From Parietichytrium sp. I65-24A (taxonomy: Eukaryota; Sar; Bigyra; Thraustochytrida; Thraustochytriidae), in the NCBI GenBank assembly GCA_012862575.1, contig BLSF01000030.1, positions 127,584-191,583 of the forward strand: a stretch of 64,000 bases of DNA, written 5' to 3'. A program made the position numbers and the translations under genes. This document shows, one piece after another, positions 55,557 through 63,788 of this stretch. Positions within the stretch are counted from its first letter, which is position 1, and the number at the start of each line of letters is the position of its first letter. A model generated the notes under the pieces. That model saw nothing but the letters and a program-made list of their open reading frames with translations, had not been told where the DNA came from and ran no database searches.

Positions 55557-55562
55557 AAAAAA
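55557..55562 (-). terminator. Pol III T-run terminator of tRNA-Lys 3
   Basis: Six A on the + strand, one base beyond the 3' end of the minus-strand tRNA. Confidence 0.75.
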
Positions 55563-55563
55563 G

Positions 55564-55662
55564 TTCCGAATTGGGGGCTCGAACCCCAGACCATTCGGTG
55601 TTCTTTACCAAGGACTAATCCTTGTTAAGAGCCGAACGCTCTACCAACTGAGCTAACCCGGA
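55564..55662 (-). tRNA. tRNA-Lys(CTT) with variant 26-nt intron
   Basis: The mature part is identical to copy 1 in all stems and loops. The intron differs. Its hairpin reads CAAGGA/TCCTTG instead of CGAGG/CCTCG, so a G-C pair has become A-T by changes on both sides. The intron's last 12 nt, GGTAAAGAAC region, are unchanged. This covariation supports a functional folded intron. Confidence 0.95.
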
Positions 55663-55692
55663 AGAACTATTGTTCGCAGAGCAAGTGAATGC

Positions 55693-55705
55693 TCTCAAGT
55701 CCGAT
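55693..55705 (-). promoter_or_regulatory. Upstream element of tRNA-Lys 3
   Basis: ATCGGACTTGAGA on the minus strand, 30 bp upstream of the tRNA. The sequence between element and tRNA differs from the other copies, so the element is better conserved than its surroundings. Confidence 0.5.
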
Positions 55706-55857
55706 ATTTGGTGATCGTCTACGTCGACGGTGGGCTATATATACCATTTAGAAAAGCAGAGAGAAGATAAGGTTGCGGAACGTATCATGAAATATCGATT
55801 GATGCCATGTAACAAGGAGTCCAAGTTTGTCGATGCCGCCAACCAAATGGTTCAAGC

Positions 55858-55870
55858 ATCGGACTTGAGA
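55858..55870 (+). promoter_or_regulatory. Upstream element of tRNA-Lys 4
   Basis: ATCGGACTTGAGA on the plus strand, 28 bp upstream of the tRNA. The flank to about 70 bp is the inverted counterpart of the copy 1 flank. Confidence 0.5.
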
Positions 55871-55898
55871 CGTTCACTCGTCTAATGAATTCAATTCT

Positions 55899-55996
55899 TC
55901 CGGGTTAGCTCAGTTGGTAGAGCGTTCGGCTCTTAACGAGGTCTAGCCTCGGTAAAGAACACCGAATGGTCTGGGGTTCGAGCCCCCAATTCGGAA
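55899..55996 (+). tRNA. tRNA-Lys(CTT) with 25-nt intron, copy 4
   Basis: Complete cloverleaf as in copy 1, on the opposite strand. The intron is 55936-55960 (25 nt), starting after position 37, with stem CGAGG/CCTCG and a loop one base shorter than copy 1. The discriminator is A, followed by C and a T7 run. Confidence 0.95.
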
Positions 55997-55997
55997 C

Positions 55998-56004
55998 TTT
56001 TTTT
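55998..56004 (+). terminator. Pol III T-run terminator of tRNA-Lys 4
   Basis: Seven T, two bases past the discriminator. Confidence 0.85.
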
Positions 56005-56673
56005 CGTTGTCGTTTTTGCCTTTGACTTGTAGCAATCTTTACCACTCTCTCCAAATCCATGTTGGCTCTTGTCCGTCTCGAACTTGATGCAAGTTCGAGT
56101 GGCTCAGTTTTATTATTTCTTTACATTCATTCACTTGTCTTCCGCTCGAGCCGAAATAACTAGAAATTGTTTCACGTTTCACAGATTCCGCGATCGAATC
56201 TCATCAATGTCGAGTTTTTCGATAAATTGGACACCAGTGGACGCAGAAAACGCAGAAGCAAGTTCGAAAAGTGCGAGTGCGAGACGCTGGTGCAGTGTGC
56301 GCTAGCTAAGCACTTACCCGTGTCAGTACGTGTACGTGTACGAAGATCAGAATTCAGAAAGAAGATCCAGCCATCAAGCACACGCTAGCAGTAAGGAACG
56401 TTGCCCAGTTGCGAAGCTCGTCTTGTCTCGCCTTATACTTTAGACCCAAGTCCTCACAGGCAGTTGAAGCATGTTCAAGCTGCCAAAGTTGCGCCCTGGG
56501 AGACTCGAAAGTAAGTTGTCGCAAAAGTATATCGACCGAGCCAAGTGCGAGCGAGCAGGTGCAGGTGCAGGTTTGTGTTTAAAAGTTGGCGGAGAGAATA
56601 TTCGAAACGAGCGCGTTGAAGCTGCAAGTTGTGTGGGAAGAAGCACTCAGAGACGAGGCGGTGGCGTGGAAGA
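56005..56673. other. Intergenic region upstream of PARP-finger gene
   Basis: 669 bp. It has an alternating GTACGTGTACGTGTACG segment (56326-56342). Short open frames only; presumably the promoter of the next gene. Confidence 0.55.
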
Positions 56674-58080
56674 ATGGCGCCGTCAATGTCGCACGAATGG
56701 GCCATCGAGAAGGCCAAGTCGAGCAGGTCGCAGTGCAAAAGGTGCTTTGAAAGGATCGCACAAGGCGGGTTGAGGTGGGTGAATGAGACGCATTATGACA
56801 AAACTGGAGGGGTCATCACCGTGTATTATCATGTCAACTGCCTTGCGTACCCAGCGGCGGAGGCCGAGAGGTTCGAGCTGAGTGATGTCAAAGGCTTTGA
56901 CTCACTTGGAAAGAAGGATCAGCAAGTTGTCAAGAATGCATGGCAGCTTGCGAAAGAGCAGAGACCGGCAAAGCGAGTGGAGCGCTCGATGCCATCCAGC
57001 TTTGACATGTTTCGATCGAAAACGTTGAAAAAGCGCAAACTGGAAAAGAGTTCTATCGACTACGAAGATCTCAGTTTAGAGGAATTGCGAGACTTTCTCC
57101 GAATGAATCGCCAGCTGCAGCTGGGAAAGAAGGACGAACTTGTTAAGAGGTGCGAAGAAATGAGTCGCAACGGACGCCTTCTGCCATGTCCCGCTTGCGG
57201 ACACGGACAGCTTGCTTTAGATGAGAGTGGCATGGTGTCCTGTCATGGGTATTGGGACGAAGAAATTGAAATGCGAGACGCCTGCGACTTCACTGCGGAG
57301 CCATCTGACAAGCGCGTCCCGCGCGGAAAATGGCTCATCCCTACAATCGATGATCCTGTGGATTCAGAGTTTGCGATGAAGCGCGAGTCCCAAGCAAGCA
57401 ACGGTGGGGAGAACAAGACGAAGCTGGACTTGCTTAGTCGCCAAACTCTCTTACGCGTCTTCAACGATCGAGCCGGAGTCAAGAAAGAGGGTGAGAACGG
57501 CGACAACCTTGCGAGCACAACTCTACAAGTTTGTCGAATGCTAGACATCTCACTCCCCGACAAGGAAGAAGATGCGCTGAAGATCGTTCGCCAAGCCCTC
57601 AAAGTTCAAGAAGAGGTGGAAGGCAAATCTGATAGCGCAGAAGGTCGTGAAGTGGAGTTGGCTGATCGAGCTGCCAAGGCGCTGAGGGTCGAGCATGGCA
57701 TGAAAATCTCCAGAGCTGACGTCGAAGCAGCGAAAATTATTGGGCCGCCACCTCAGGCTGTTGTAAAAGAGAATGGATGGATTGCGGATGCAATCGACAA
57801 CCTTGGACATTTGGAAGCTGCCGAAAAGGAGAGCTCGTCGGTGATGTGGAGGGTGAGGGCTAACCATCGGGCCGCATCTGCGATTCGCCAAATTCCTTTC
57901 AGGATAACGTGCGGCAAGGACGTCGCGAAAGTCCCGGGAATAGGGAAGAGAACGGTAGATCGCATTGACGAGCTGTTGAAGACTGGGGCCATCGAGAAAG
58001 CGGAGGAGATCAAGGCCAAAGTTGAAGAGAAAGAGAAAAACTCCAATATCAAAGAGGAGGTCGCCAAAAAGGAACAGTAA
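56674..58080 (+). CDS. PARP zinc finger + PADR1 + Pol X 8-kDa-like domain protein
   Basis: 468 aa; first in-frame ATG at 56674 (the frame extends to a TTG). Residues about 7-95 are a PARP-type DNA-break zinc finger with CKRC and HVNC ligands around a GLRW core. Residues about 128-205 match the PADR1/third zinc domain of PARP1: helical LSLEELRDFLRMN, then LLPCPACGHGQL, a third Cys in VSCHGYW and a fourth in RDACDF. After a charged linker, about 365-440 match the N-terminal 8-kDa helix-hairpin-helix domain of family X DNA polymerases (WIADAIDNLGHLE, ANHRAASAIRQIPF, KVPGIGKRTVDRIDELLKTG). The lyase lysine of Pol beta is Arg here. No ADP-ribosyltransferase, BRCT, WGR or polymerase palm domain follows. 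A nuclear break-binding adaptor is inferred. Confidence 0.88.
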   Translation: MAPSMSHEWAIEKAKSSRSQCKRCFERIAQGGLRWVNETHYDKTGGVITVYYHVNCLAYPAAEAERFELSDVKGFDSLGKKDQQVVKNAWQLAKEQRPAKRVERSMPSSFDMFRSKTLKKRKLEKSSIDYEDLSLEELRDFLRMNRQLQLGKKDELVKRCEEMSRNGRLLPCPACGHGQLALDESGMVSCHGYWDEEIEMRDACDFTAEPSDKRVPRGKWLIPTIDDPVDSEFAMKRESQASNGGENKTKLDLLSRQTLLRVFNDRAGVKKEGENGDNLASTTLQVCRMLDISLPDKEEDALKIVRQALKVQEEVEGKSDSAEGREVELADRAAKALRVEHGMKISRADVEAAKIIGPPPQAVVKENGWIADAIDNLGHLEAAEKESSSVMWRVRANHRAASAIRQIPFRITCGKDVAKVPGIGKRTVDRIDELLKTGAIEKAEEIKAKVEEKEKNSNIKEEVAKKEQ

Positions 58081-58368
58081 GCCTCGAAGCTTGTGACACT
58101 TCATATTGTAAATCAAATGAGCAAACCTGAAATACACGGTTGATGTTCTAATATTGGAACTACCTGGCTAGCTATCAGTAGAGGACTTTCAAATCTAAAA
58201 GTACACCAGTTTTAGTCCTTGGTTGATTGAGCTTTCCGAAGAGAAACATGAAAAGGGAAATTTCCTAAGCAGTACTCTTTCTCATTGTTGTATCTCTGTC
58301 GCCCATAGCTACACTCGAGAGATTGAAGCCAGGTTGAAAGTGATCATATTTTTTAGTTTTCAAACTTT

Positions 58369-59355
58369 TCATCGCAAAGTTGCACTTTGCTTGCTCCACG
58401 GCAGCTGGAATAAGTAATATACGTAGCCGTCTCCGGGCGATTTATTCCACTCGGAACAAACTTTTCTAAGCCCAAAGCGGCGAACGTCTTTGTTTGTGGA
58501 CTCATACACGTTCATGTACGCTTTAAGCCCAATTTCTTGACCATCGAGGCCCACAAGATCAAATCGGATCGCAAGATGGTCGTCCTTGGTGACCTCGAAA
58601 GAAATTTTGCACTCGTCCCAGTCGCTTCTGAGCGTCTTTTCAATTGTTGCCAGAATTTCTGGCAGTGCATCGCGAGACACGGTGTTTAAGCTGTGCTTCC
58701 CACTCCTTCCAGCAGGTATGAATGGCACAAGCGGTGCCTTCGATTCGGAACCTTCCTGGAGTTTGCTTTCTTGAGATTTCCCTTCGACTGCCCCACCATG
58801 AATGTCCTCAGGCCGATGAACGCCAAGGTAAGGGAAGCGATAGCTCTTATCTCCAAAGCCATCCTCGTACTTTTGTGTCCGCCCAGTCGAAGAATAAATG
58901 AAGTCACGCCCCCCTCCAAACTCAAGAGCCTTGGCTTTGCTTCTCATACGGTCCTGAGCCTCAAGCTCTTTCTGTAGCGTGTATTTCGAAGGCACGTACT
59001 CAAATTGCTGAAAGAGTCCATTGTTCCGAGCAGACTCTCGGCGCGCCTTGACGACTTCCTCGGACACGAGTCCGGCACGCTGCTGTTCCAACATCTTCAA
59101 CTGCCGAGCAATTGCAATCTCGCCAGGCTTGAGGTTATTCGGCAGATCGCGAATACTCGCGAAAGCCGCAGACGAGTACGCCTCGCGAATGAAGTCCTGC
59201 TCATAATTGTTGTACCCGCCGCTCTGGCTCTGGCTTCCCCCGCCATTGTAGAAATGGTTCACGCTCACGTCCAGCTGGCTTTCGTTCTGCCCGGCAAAGA
59301 ACGCGATTTCGCGCAAGTAGTTTCCATACTCGCCGAGGCTGTCGTCTTCGAGCAT
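58369..59355 (-). CDS. Unrecognised 328-aa conserved-looking protein
   Basis: The first in-frame ATG is 59355; the frame extends to a TTG at 59403. I do not recognise the family. Residues about 1-60 contain a Gly/Ser/Gln/Asn-rich segment with tyrosines. The middle (about 65-180) is helical and basic (AIARQLKMLEQQRAGLVSEEVVKARRES, then LQKELEAQDRMRSKAKAL). The last 100 residues look like a folded alpha/beta domain (LPEILATIEKTLRSDWDECKISFEV, LAIRFDLVGLDGQEIGLKAYMNVY), rich in aromatic and acidic residues. No membrane segment or signal. Codon use matches the neighbours. It converges on the PARP-finger gene with a 288-bp gap. Confidence 0.75.
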   Translation of the reverse strand: MLEDDSLGEYGNYLREIAFFAGQNESQLDVSVNHFYNGGGSQSQSGGYNNYEQDFIREAYSSAAFASIRDLPNNLKPGEIAIARQLKMLEQQRAGLVSEEVVKARRESARNNGLFQQFEYVPSKYTLQKELEAQDRMRSKAKALEFGGGRDFIYSSTGRTQKYEDGFGDKSYRFPYLGVHRPEDIHGGAVEGKSQESKLQEGSESKAPLVPFIPAGRSGKHSLNTVSRDALPEILATIEKTLRSDWDECKISFEVTKDDHLAIRFDLVGLDGQEIGLKAYMNVYESTNKDVRRFGLRKVCSEWNKSPGDGYVYYLFQLPWSKQSATLR

Positions 59356-60010
59356 CGTGCAGCTCGCCCCCTGCCTATCACTTCCCGTGCCTTGCTCGCA
59401 CAACCTTCGCCTCCTTCCTTCTGGCCTTCAATGCTTCGATGAATGCTTCGATGGATCCTCGCACAACACCGGCGATGCCGCTCAATCTGTCAGTCCACTT
59501 GTGCAGTCGTCCAATCAAAGCATCCTTATTCTGCTCCTTGCGACCAATCCATCATTTGTCAGAGAGAAGTCTTGGATAGGCCGTGTCCATGTCCATATGT
59601 ATACTATGCACATGCGTGCTCTGTGCGCATGCACTAGGCTTTTGTGGGCCCTGAATACTTTGTTGGTTTAGAGTAGTTCAGGTGCAAGAAGAAAGAGAAG
59701 TGCATATGAATGTGAAAACGAAAATGTAATCGAGAACGAAATGAAGTCATGTGAAATTGAAACTTTGCTTTCCTTTCCTCTTTGCTCTTTGCTCTTTGCT
59801 CTTTGCTCTTTTGCTCTGGTTTCATTCATCACATGCCGTGCAATAGCACCACGCTTACACTATTACACTATGCCATACAAGCCTAGAGTGAAGGGGCTTA
59901 CTCATATTCGTAGCCGAAATGGGTACCCCTCGCCTGCGTGGACGACATCAGCGCTTTCTGTAGGTAGGGTTATAAGGGGTCGTAACGGATCTCTCAAGTT
60001 GTTTTTATGA

Positions 60011-60575
60011 TTGATTTGATTTGATTTGTTTTGTTTTGTTTTGTTTTGTTTTGATTTGATTTGATTTGATTTGATTTGATTTGATTTGATTTGATTTGAT
60101 TTGATTTGATTTGATTTGATTTGATTTGATTTGATTTGATTTGATTTGATTTGATTTGATTTGATTTGATTTGATTTGATTTGATTTGATTTGATTTGAT
60201 TTGATTTGATTTGATTTGATTTGATTTGATTTGATTTGATTTGATTTGATTTGATTTGATTTGATTTGATTTGATTTGATTTGATTTGATTTGATTTGAT
60301 TTGATTTGATTTGATTTGATTTGATTTGATTTGATTTGATTTGATTTGATTTGATTTGATTTGATTTGATTTGATTTGATTTGATTTGATTTGATTTGAT
60401 TTGATTTGATTTGATTTGATTTGATTTGATTTGATTTGATTTGATTTGATTTGATTTGATTTGATTTGATTTGATTTGATTTGATTTGATTTGATTTGAT
60501 TTGATTTGATTTGATTTGATTTGATTTGATTTGATTTGATTTGATTTGTTTTGTTTTGTTTTGTTTTGTTTTGTT
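60011..60575. repeat. TTGAT/TTGTT pentanucleotide satellite, 113 units
   Basis: Units in one unbroken 5-bp register: 3 TTGAT, 5 TTGTT, 99 TTGAT (60051-60545, no substitutions) and 6 TTGTT. The TTGTT blocks flank the long TTGAT block on both sides. Confidence 0.98.
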
Positions 60576-60579
60576 ATTC

Positions 60580-60617
60580 GGAGTGGAGTGGAGTGGAATG
60601 GAGTGGAGTGGAGTGGA
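60580..60617. repeat. GGAGT pentanucleotide array
   Basis: About eight GGAGT units with one GGAAT variant, starting 4 bp after the TTGTT array. A second, unrelated 5-bp unit at the same place. Confidence 0.92.
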
Positions 60618-60803
60618 AAAGTAAATTGTGACAAGAAGAGTATAGCAGAAAGGAAAAAGCGAGCAGTGATAATTTTCGCACGCATTGAGGAGTGTTTCGT
60701 GCCCGGAATGGTCTGGTGTGGTAGGCGGGAAAGAGTGCTTTACGAAGAGACAGAGAGAGAGAATAGACGATTGAAAGCCGAGAAGCTTTATACATTACAG
60801 TAG

Positions 60804-63788
60804 TCAATGAAGATAGTAATTGAAGAGGAAAATGAGGAGCCCGAAGAACAACGAAGCGTTGAAGAACGCAACGATGAACGGCTTGAGCCGGTGCAGGGAC
60901 CGTAGCGAGTGTGACATTGCCTGATTCTGAGGAGCAGGGACGGGCGTCTTGGGATCCGCATCGCTTTTGCGATGCCTTTGACGAACGGACGAAGATTTCT
61001 CCGTGATGCTCTCCAGGCCGGTCTTGCCAGCAGTCCCGACTTCAGCTTGGCTTGAGCTAGGATTGGAGACAGAAGACTCATTCTCTGCTCCGGAACCGTT
61101 TAGTGAATGAAGTACTCCATCACGGTCGATGAAACTTGCTCCCTGTTTCCTCAACGCTGCCCTCTGCTTGGACTTGTCCATCAAGACAAGGTCAATCTCT
61201 GGTGCCTCCCGAAGGTTCAAGCAGCGGATCGTCGTTGCCACCAAAACTCTCTCCGGCATTTCTTGGTCCTTCTCGGCTTGGATAACGAGCGCGCAATCCA
61301 AGATCGCGTTGTGGACTCGATCTAATATTGGCATGGCATTCGAGAGTACAAAGTACTTAAACAAATGATAATCAATATCGATCTCAAAGTAGCCCCGCCC
61401 TTTGTGAAATTCGTACTCGGGTCTGACGAGCCAGGGCTTGCCATTGTACATTGTCAAAAGCTTCGTCTCGAGCCTGCCAAGATCCACCTCTTCTTTGTTC
61501 TCGAGCCTCGTGATCATCTTGAGGCGCTCGCGGAACGGATCTCCGTCATGCGCATGCACAAACCGGCTCCATACTTGAACGGATGGGTCCTCAGGATTAC
61601 TTTTTGCCCAGTCGCTGAGACGCGCAAACAGCACGATTGACTGACCGGGACCGTCGATTTTCTTCTTCGAAAAGGGGCCGGACGGAGGGTACCCGGGCAT
61701 CATCATGTTGACAATGAGGAGCTCCGGGAGCGGTGCAAGCTGTCCCGGTGAGGGATGCGACTCGCTGAGATCAGGAAGCTGCATAAAGCTGGCAATGTGC
61801 GGCCGCTTTGACTCCAACTGCCATACATCGCAGCACACGCAATCATATATAGAGTGTCCAGAGGGCGCCTTTTTCTTTTGTTTCTTGTAATCTGGCCCAA
61901 CGCGGCACTCGAATCTGCTTCCATCGCACTCGCTCCAGCTATTCACCTCTCGGCTTGGATCGTCCCGCGGCACTTTCTTCATCGAGGCTCCAGCTTCCAT
62001 TACGAATTTGACCTGTCCAAGTAGAGAATCGGTTCGACTCTCGGGTCTGGCTGCGGAGGCAGACACGCGCGGCGAGCCAAGCGAGGCGGAAGATTTGCGC
62101 TTGAAGGACGTCCTCGGGCTCGACGACGGGTTTGCAACGGGCGAGAATTCGGAAATGCTCTGCGCCATAGAGATACTGCGACGCAAGATGTTCGTTTTCG
62201 GTTCTGACTCATCGGAGGCGGGTTGACTTAACGGAGAAGCAATTTGCTGCTGCGAGGCGTGTTTGCGAGCCAGTACTTGCGCCAATGTGTCCGCAGTTGG
62301 GTCCGACGACGAAATGCTCTTTTTGCGCAGAATATGCCTCTTGAGGAAACGCTTCACCTTAAAACGCTTGCCGCGGCGGCTGGAGCCGGCCTCGCTCCCG
62401 GAGTATGGAATCTGAACCTTTGATCGATGAGCAACGTCCCCGATGTCGCTGAGCGGGCTGCTTGTGGAGCTGCAATCAGCCTCCTCCATTGCGACCCCCT
62501 CCACGCGCACATTTGAAACTTGGTAGCGCAGTCTGAACTGAAATCTATCAACGGCTTTCTCTCGAGTGGCAAGGAAATCTCGAAAGCCTTCGTCCTCCTC
62601 AACGAGGGACCCCACATGCTGCCGTATGGCATTCTCCGTGTCGAAATCCCCAGTTTCGCTGAGCCCAGCGAAGGCAGCCGGCCCGAGACAAATAGTGTCA
62701 TCCTCGTCTTCCTCTTCTTCTCCTTCGTAATTGTGATGGTCGCTGTCCAGCGCGACGTCACCGTCGCTCTCGCGCTTGGCCCTCCTATTTATAGACGAGA
62801 ACGATTCGTCATTCTTCAACGTGTCAGGAGGGACTAGGCCGAGTCCGTCCACTCCAAAGTCGGCCTTGCTGGTCCCTCCGAACCGCTCCTGAAGCTGATC
62901 GGGATCAATTAGCTTGAGAAACTTATTGTCGCGTTTCTGCTCCCTAACAAACACAAACTTCTTCTCCGTCTTTTCGTCGAATCGTTTAGAGATCATCTTC
63001 CACAGCACCCAAACGATCGGCATGGTAGGGTACACGAAGCAGACGCCAAGCCGCTCCGGGTAAAAGTTCTGCAGCAAAGGGATGAGTTTCAGCATAAGTT
63101 TCATATCCACATTGTGCCTGGTCGAGTTGATGTAGTCCACAATCACCACCACATCGTCCACATCTGGCTCGAACAGCTTGGTCTCCAGCTTCCAGATCAG
63201 GTACCTGATCGTCGTCTCCGCATTGAACAGCGCCGGGTCGTGTCTGCAGCCCCTGATCACCAGAATGGGCCGGTTCGACTTGTCCCTCCCGTGCCAGTAC
63301 GCCATTCCCCACCTGTCCTGCGCCATGAACTCGTAGTCCCTCTCCAAAATCAGGTCCACCTTGTGGTCTTTCCGCCACTTGAGCACGTTCAGCGCCTGCT
63401 CGAACGCCGCGTCCACGTCACCGTCCCGCGCCACCACCAGCCGCCGCAGACCCACCGTCTCCGTGTCCTTCGCCTTCATCAGGCGCACCGCCAGCGCATC
63501 GTTCTGCAGCAGACTGCGCAGCTTGCCCACCTTCTCCTCCACCTGCGCCTCCGTCAGCGCCGGCAGCGCCGGACTTGCCGTGGGACTCAAGGTGGGACTG
63601 CTGGGACTGCTGGGACTTGTGGGGCTCGTGGGACTCAAGGTGGGACTGGTGGGACTGACCTTGGGCAGAGCGAGGGGTCCGCGCTTGCCGGAGAGTTGTT
63701 GGTCCGCGCTCTCGGAAGCAGCAGCAGCAGCGTCGTCAGCGTCGTCAGCGCCGTCACCTTCAGCGCGTTTCTTCTGCATCGCGCGCAT
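60804..63788 (-). CDS. SEC14 (CRAL-TRIO) + EDR2_C lipid-binding protein with C-terminal membrane anchor
   Basis: 994 aa, ATG start, no intron. After a Ser/Pro/Thr repeat region (about 35-75, SPTSPTLSP) comes a CRAL-TRIO N-terminal helix pair and lipid-binding domain (about 75-265; RRLVVARDGDVDAAFEQAL, DRWGMAYWHGRDKSNRPILVI, LIPLLQNFYPERLGVCFVYPTMP). A long low-complexity linker has KRKSS-type basic clusters. Residues about 595-870 are an EDR2_C/DUF1336 domain (SWSECDGSRFECRVGPDYKK, LPELLIVNMMMPGYPP, GYFEIDIDYHLFKYF, NAILDCALVIQ). The last 25 residues form one hydrophobic segment (IVAFFNASLFFGLLIFLFNYYL), a tail anchor. A lipid sensor or exchanger at an organelle surface is inferred. Confidence 0.92.
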   Translation of the reverse strand: MRAMQKKRAEGDGADDADDAAAAASESADQQLSGKRGPLALPKVSPTSPTLSPTSPTSPSSPSSPTLSPTASPALPALTEAQVEEKVGKLRSLLQNDALAVRLMKAKDTETVGLRRLVVARDGDVDAAFEQALNVLKWRKDHKVDLILERDYEFMAQDRWGMAYWHGRDKSNRPILVIRGCRHDPALFNAETTIRYLIWKLETKLFEPDVDDVVVIVDYINSTRHNVDMKLMLKLIPLLQNFYPERLGVCFVYPTMPIVWVLWKMISKRFDEKTEKKFVFVREQKRDNKFLKLIDPDQLQERFGGTSKADFGVDGLGLVPPDTLKNDESFSSINRRAKRESDGDVALDSDHHNYEGEEEEDEDDTICLGPAAFAGLSETGDFDTENAIRQHVGSLVEEDEGFRDFLATREKAVDRFQFRLRYQVSNVRVEGVAMEEADCSSTSSPLSDIGDVAHRSKVQIPYSGSEAGSSRRGKRFKVKRFLKRHILRKKSISSSDPTADTLAQVLARKHASQQQIASPLSQPASDESEPKTNILRRSISMAQSISEFSPVANPSSSPRTSFKRKSSASLGSPRVSASAARPESRTDSLLGQVKFVMEAGASMKKVPRDDPSREVNSWSECDGSRFECRVGPDYKKQKKKAPSGHSIYDCVCCDVWQLESKRPHIASFMQLPDLSESHPSPGQLAPLPELLIVNMMMPGYPPSGPFSKKKIDGPGQSIVLFARLSDWAKSNPEDPSVQVWSRFVHAHDGDPFRERLKMITRLENKEEVDLGRLETKLLTMYNGKPWLVRPEYEFHKGRGYFEIDIDYHLFKYFVLSNAMPILDRVHNAILDCALVIQAEKDQEMPERVLVATTIRCLNLREAPEIDLVLMDKSKQRAALRKQGASFIDRDGVLHSLNGSGAENESSVSNPSSSQAEVGTAGKTGLESITEKSSSVRQRHRKSDADPKTPVPAPQNQAMSHSLRSLHRLKPFIVAFFNASLFFGLLIFLFNYYLH
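63594..63655. repeat. Coding GTGGGACTG repeat
   Basis: About six GTGGGACTN-type 9-bp units encoding the SPTSPT/SPSSPT stretch on the minus strand. Same word family as at 39510-39542. Confidence 0.85.

Larger units (their letters stand above)
54280..55563. other. Near-identical tandem copy across an N join
   Basis: The segment 54232-54801 is repeated as 54803-55378 with only a few substitutions and small indels (for example GCGCTTGGGTG versus GCGGTTGGGCG, and an extra ACGTCTAAA). The two copies abut at the single N at 54802. The pattern fits two overlapping contig ends joined without merging, possibly two alleles. No protein gene is supported; the 70-80 codon frames here are duplicates of each other. 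Confidence 0.8.
59356..60803. other. Intergenic region with large pentanucleotide array
   Basis: 1.45 kb between two minus-strand genes. It contains a CTTTGCT heptamer run (about 59779-59817), the TTGAT/TTGTT arrays (60011-60575) and GGAGT units (60580-60617). The 226-codon frame through the array encodes only a five-residue repeat and is not a gene. Confidence 0.85.

Noticed and set aside
54181-55996. tRNA-derived mobile element (SINE) in the Lys cluster
   Set aside because: The mature tRNA sequences are intact with terminators, and there is no shared tail, poly(A) or target-site duplication.
60580-60617. Centromeric satellite, because GGAGT/GGAAT resembles human satellite units
   Set aside because: Only eight units in a gene-dense region; similarity of a 5-bp word is not evidence.
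60005-60685. 226-codon open frame through the TTGAT array
   Set aside because: It encodes only the five-residue cycle of the repeat between short flanks, has a 5-bp DNA period, and shows no protein-like sequence.
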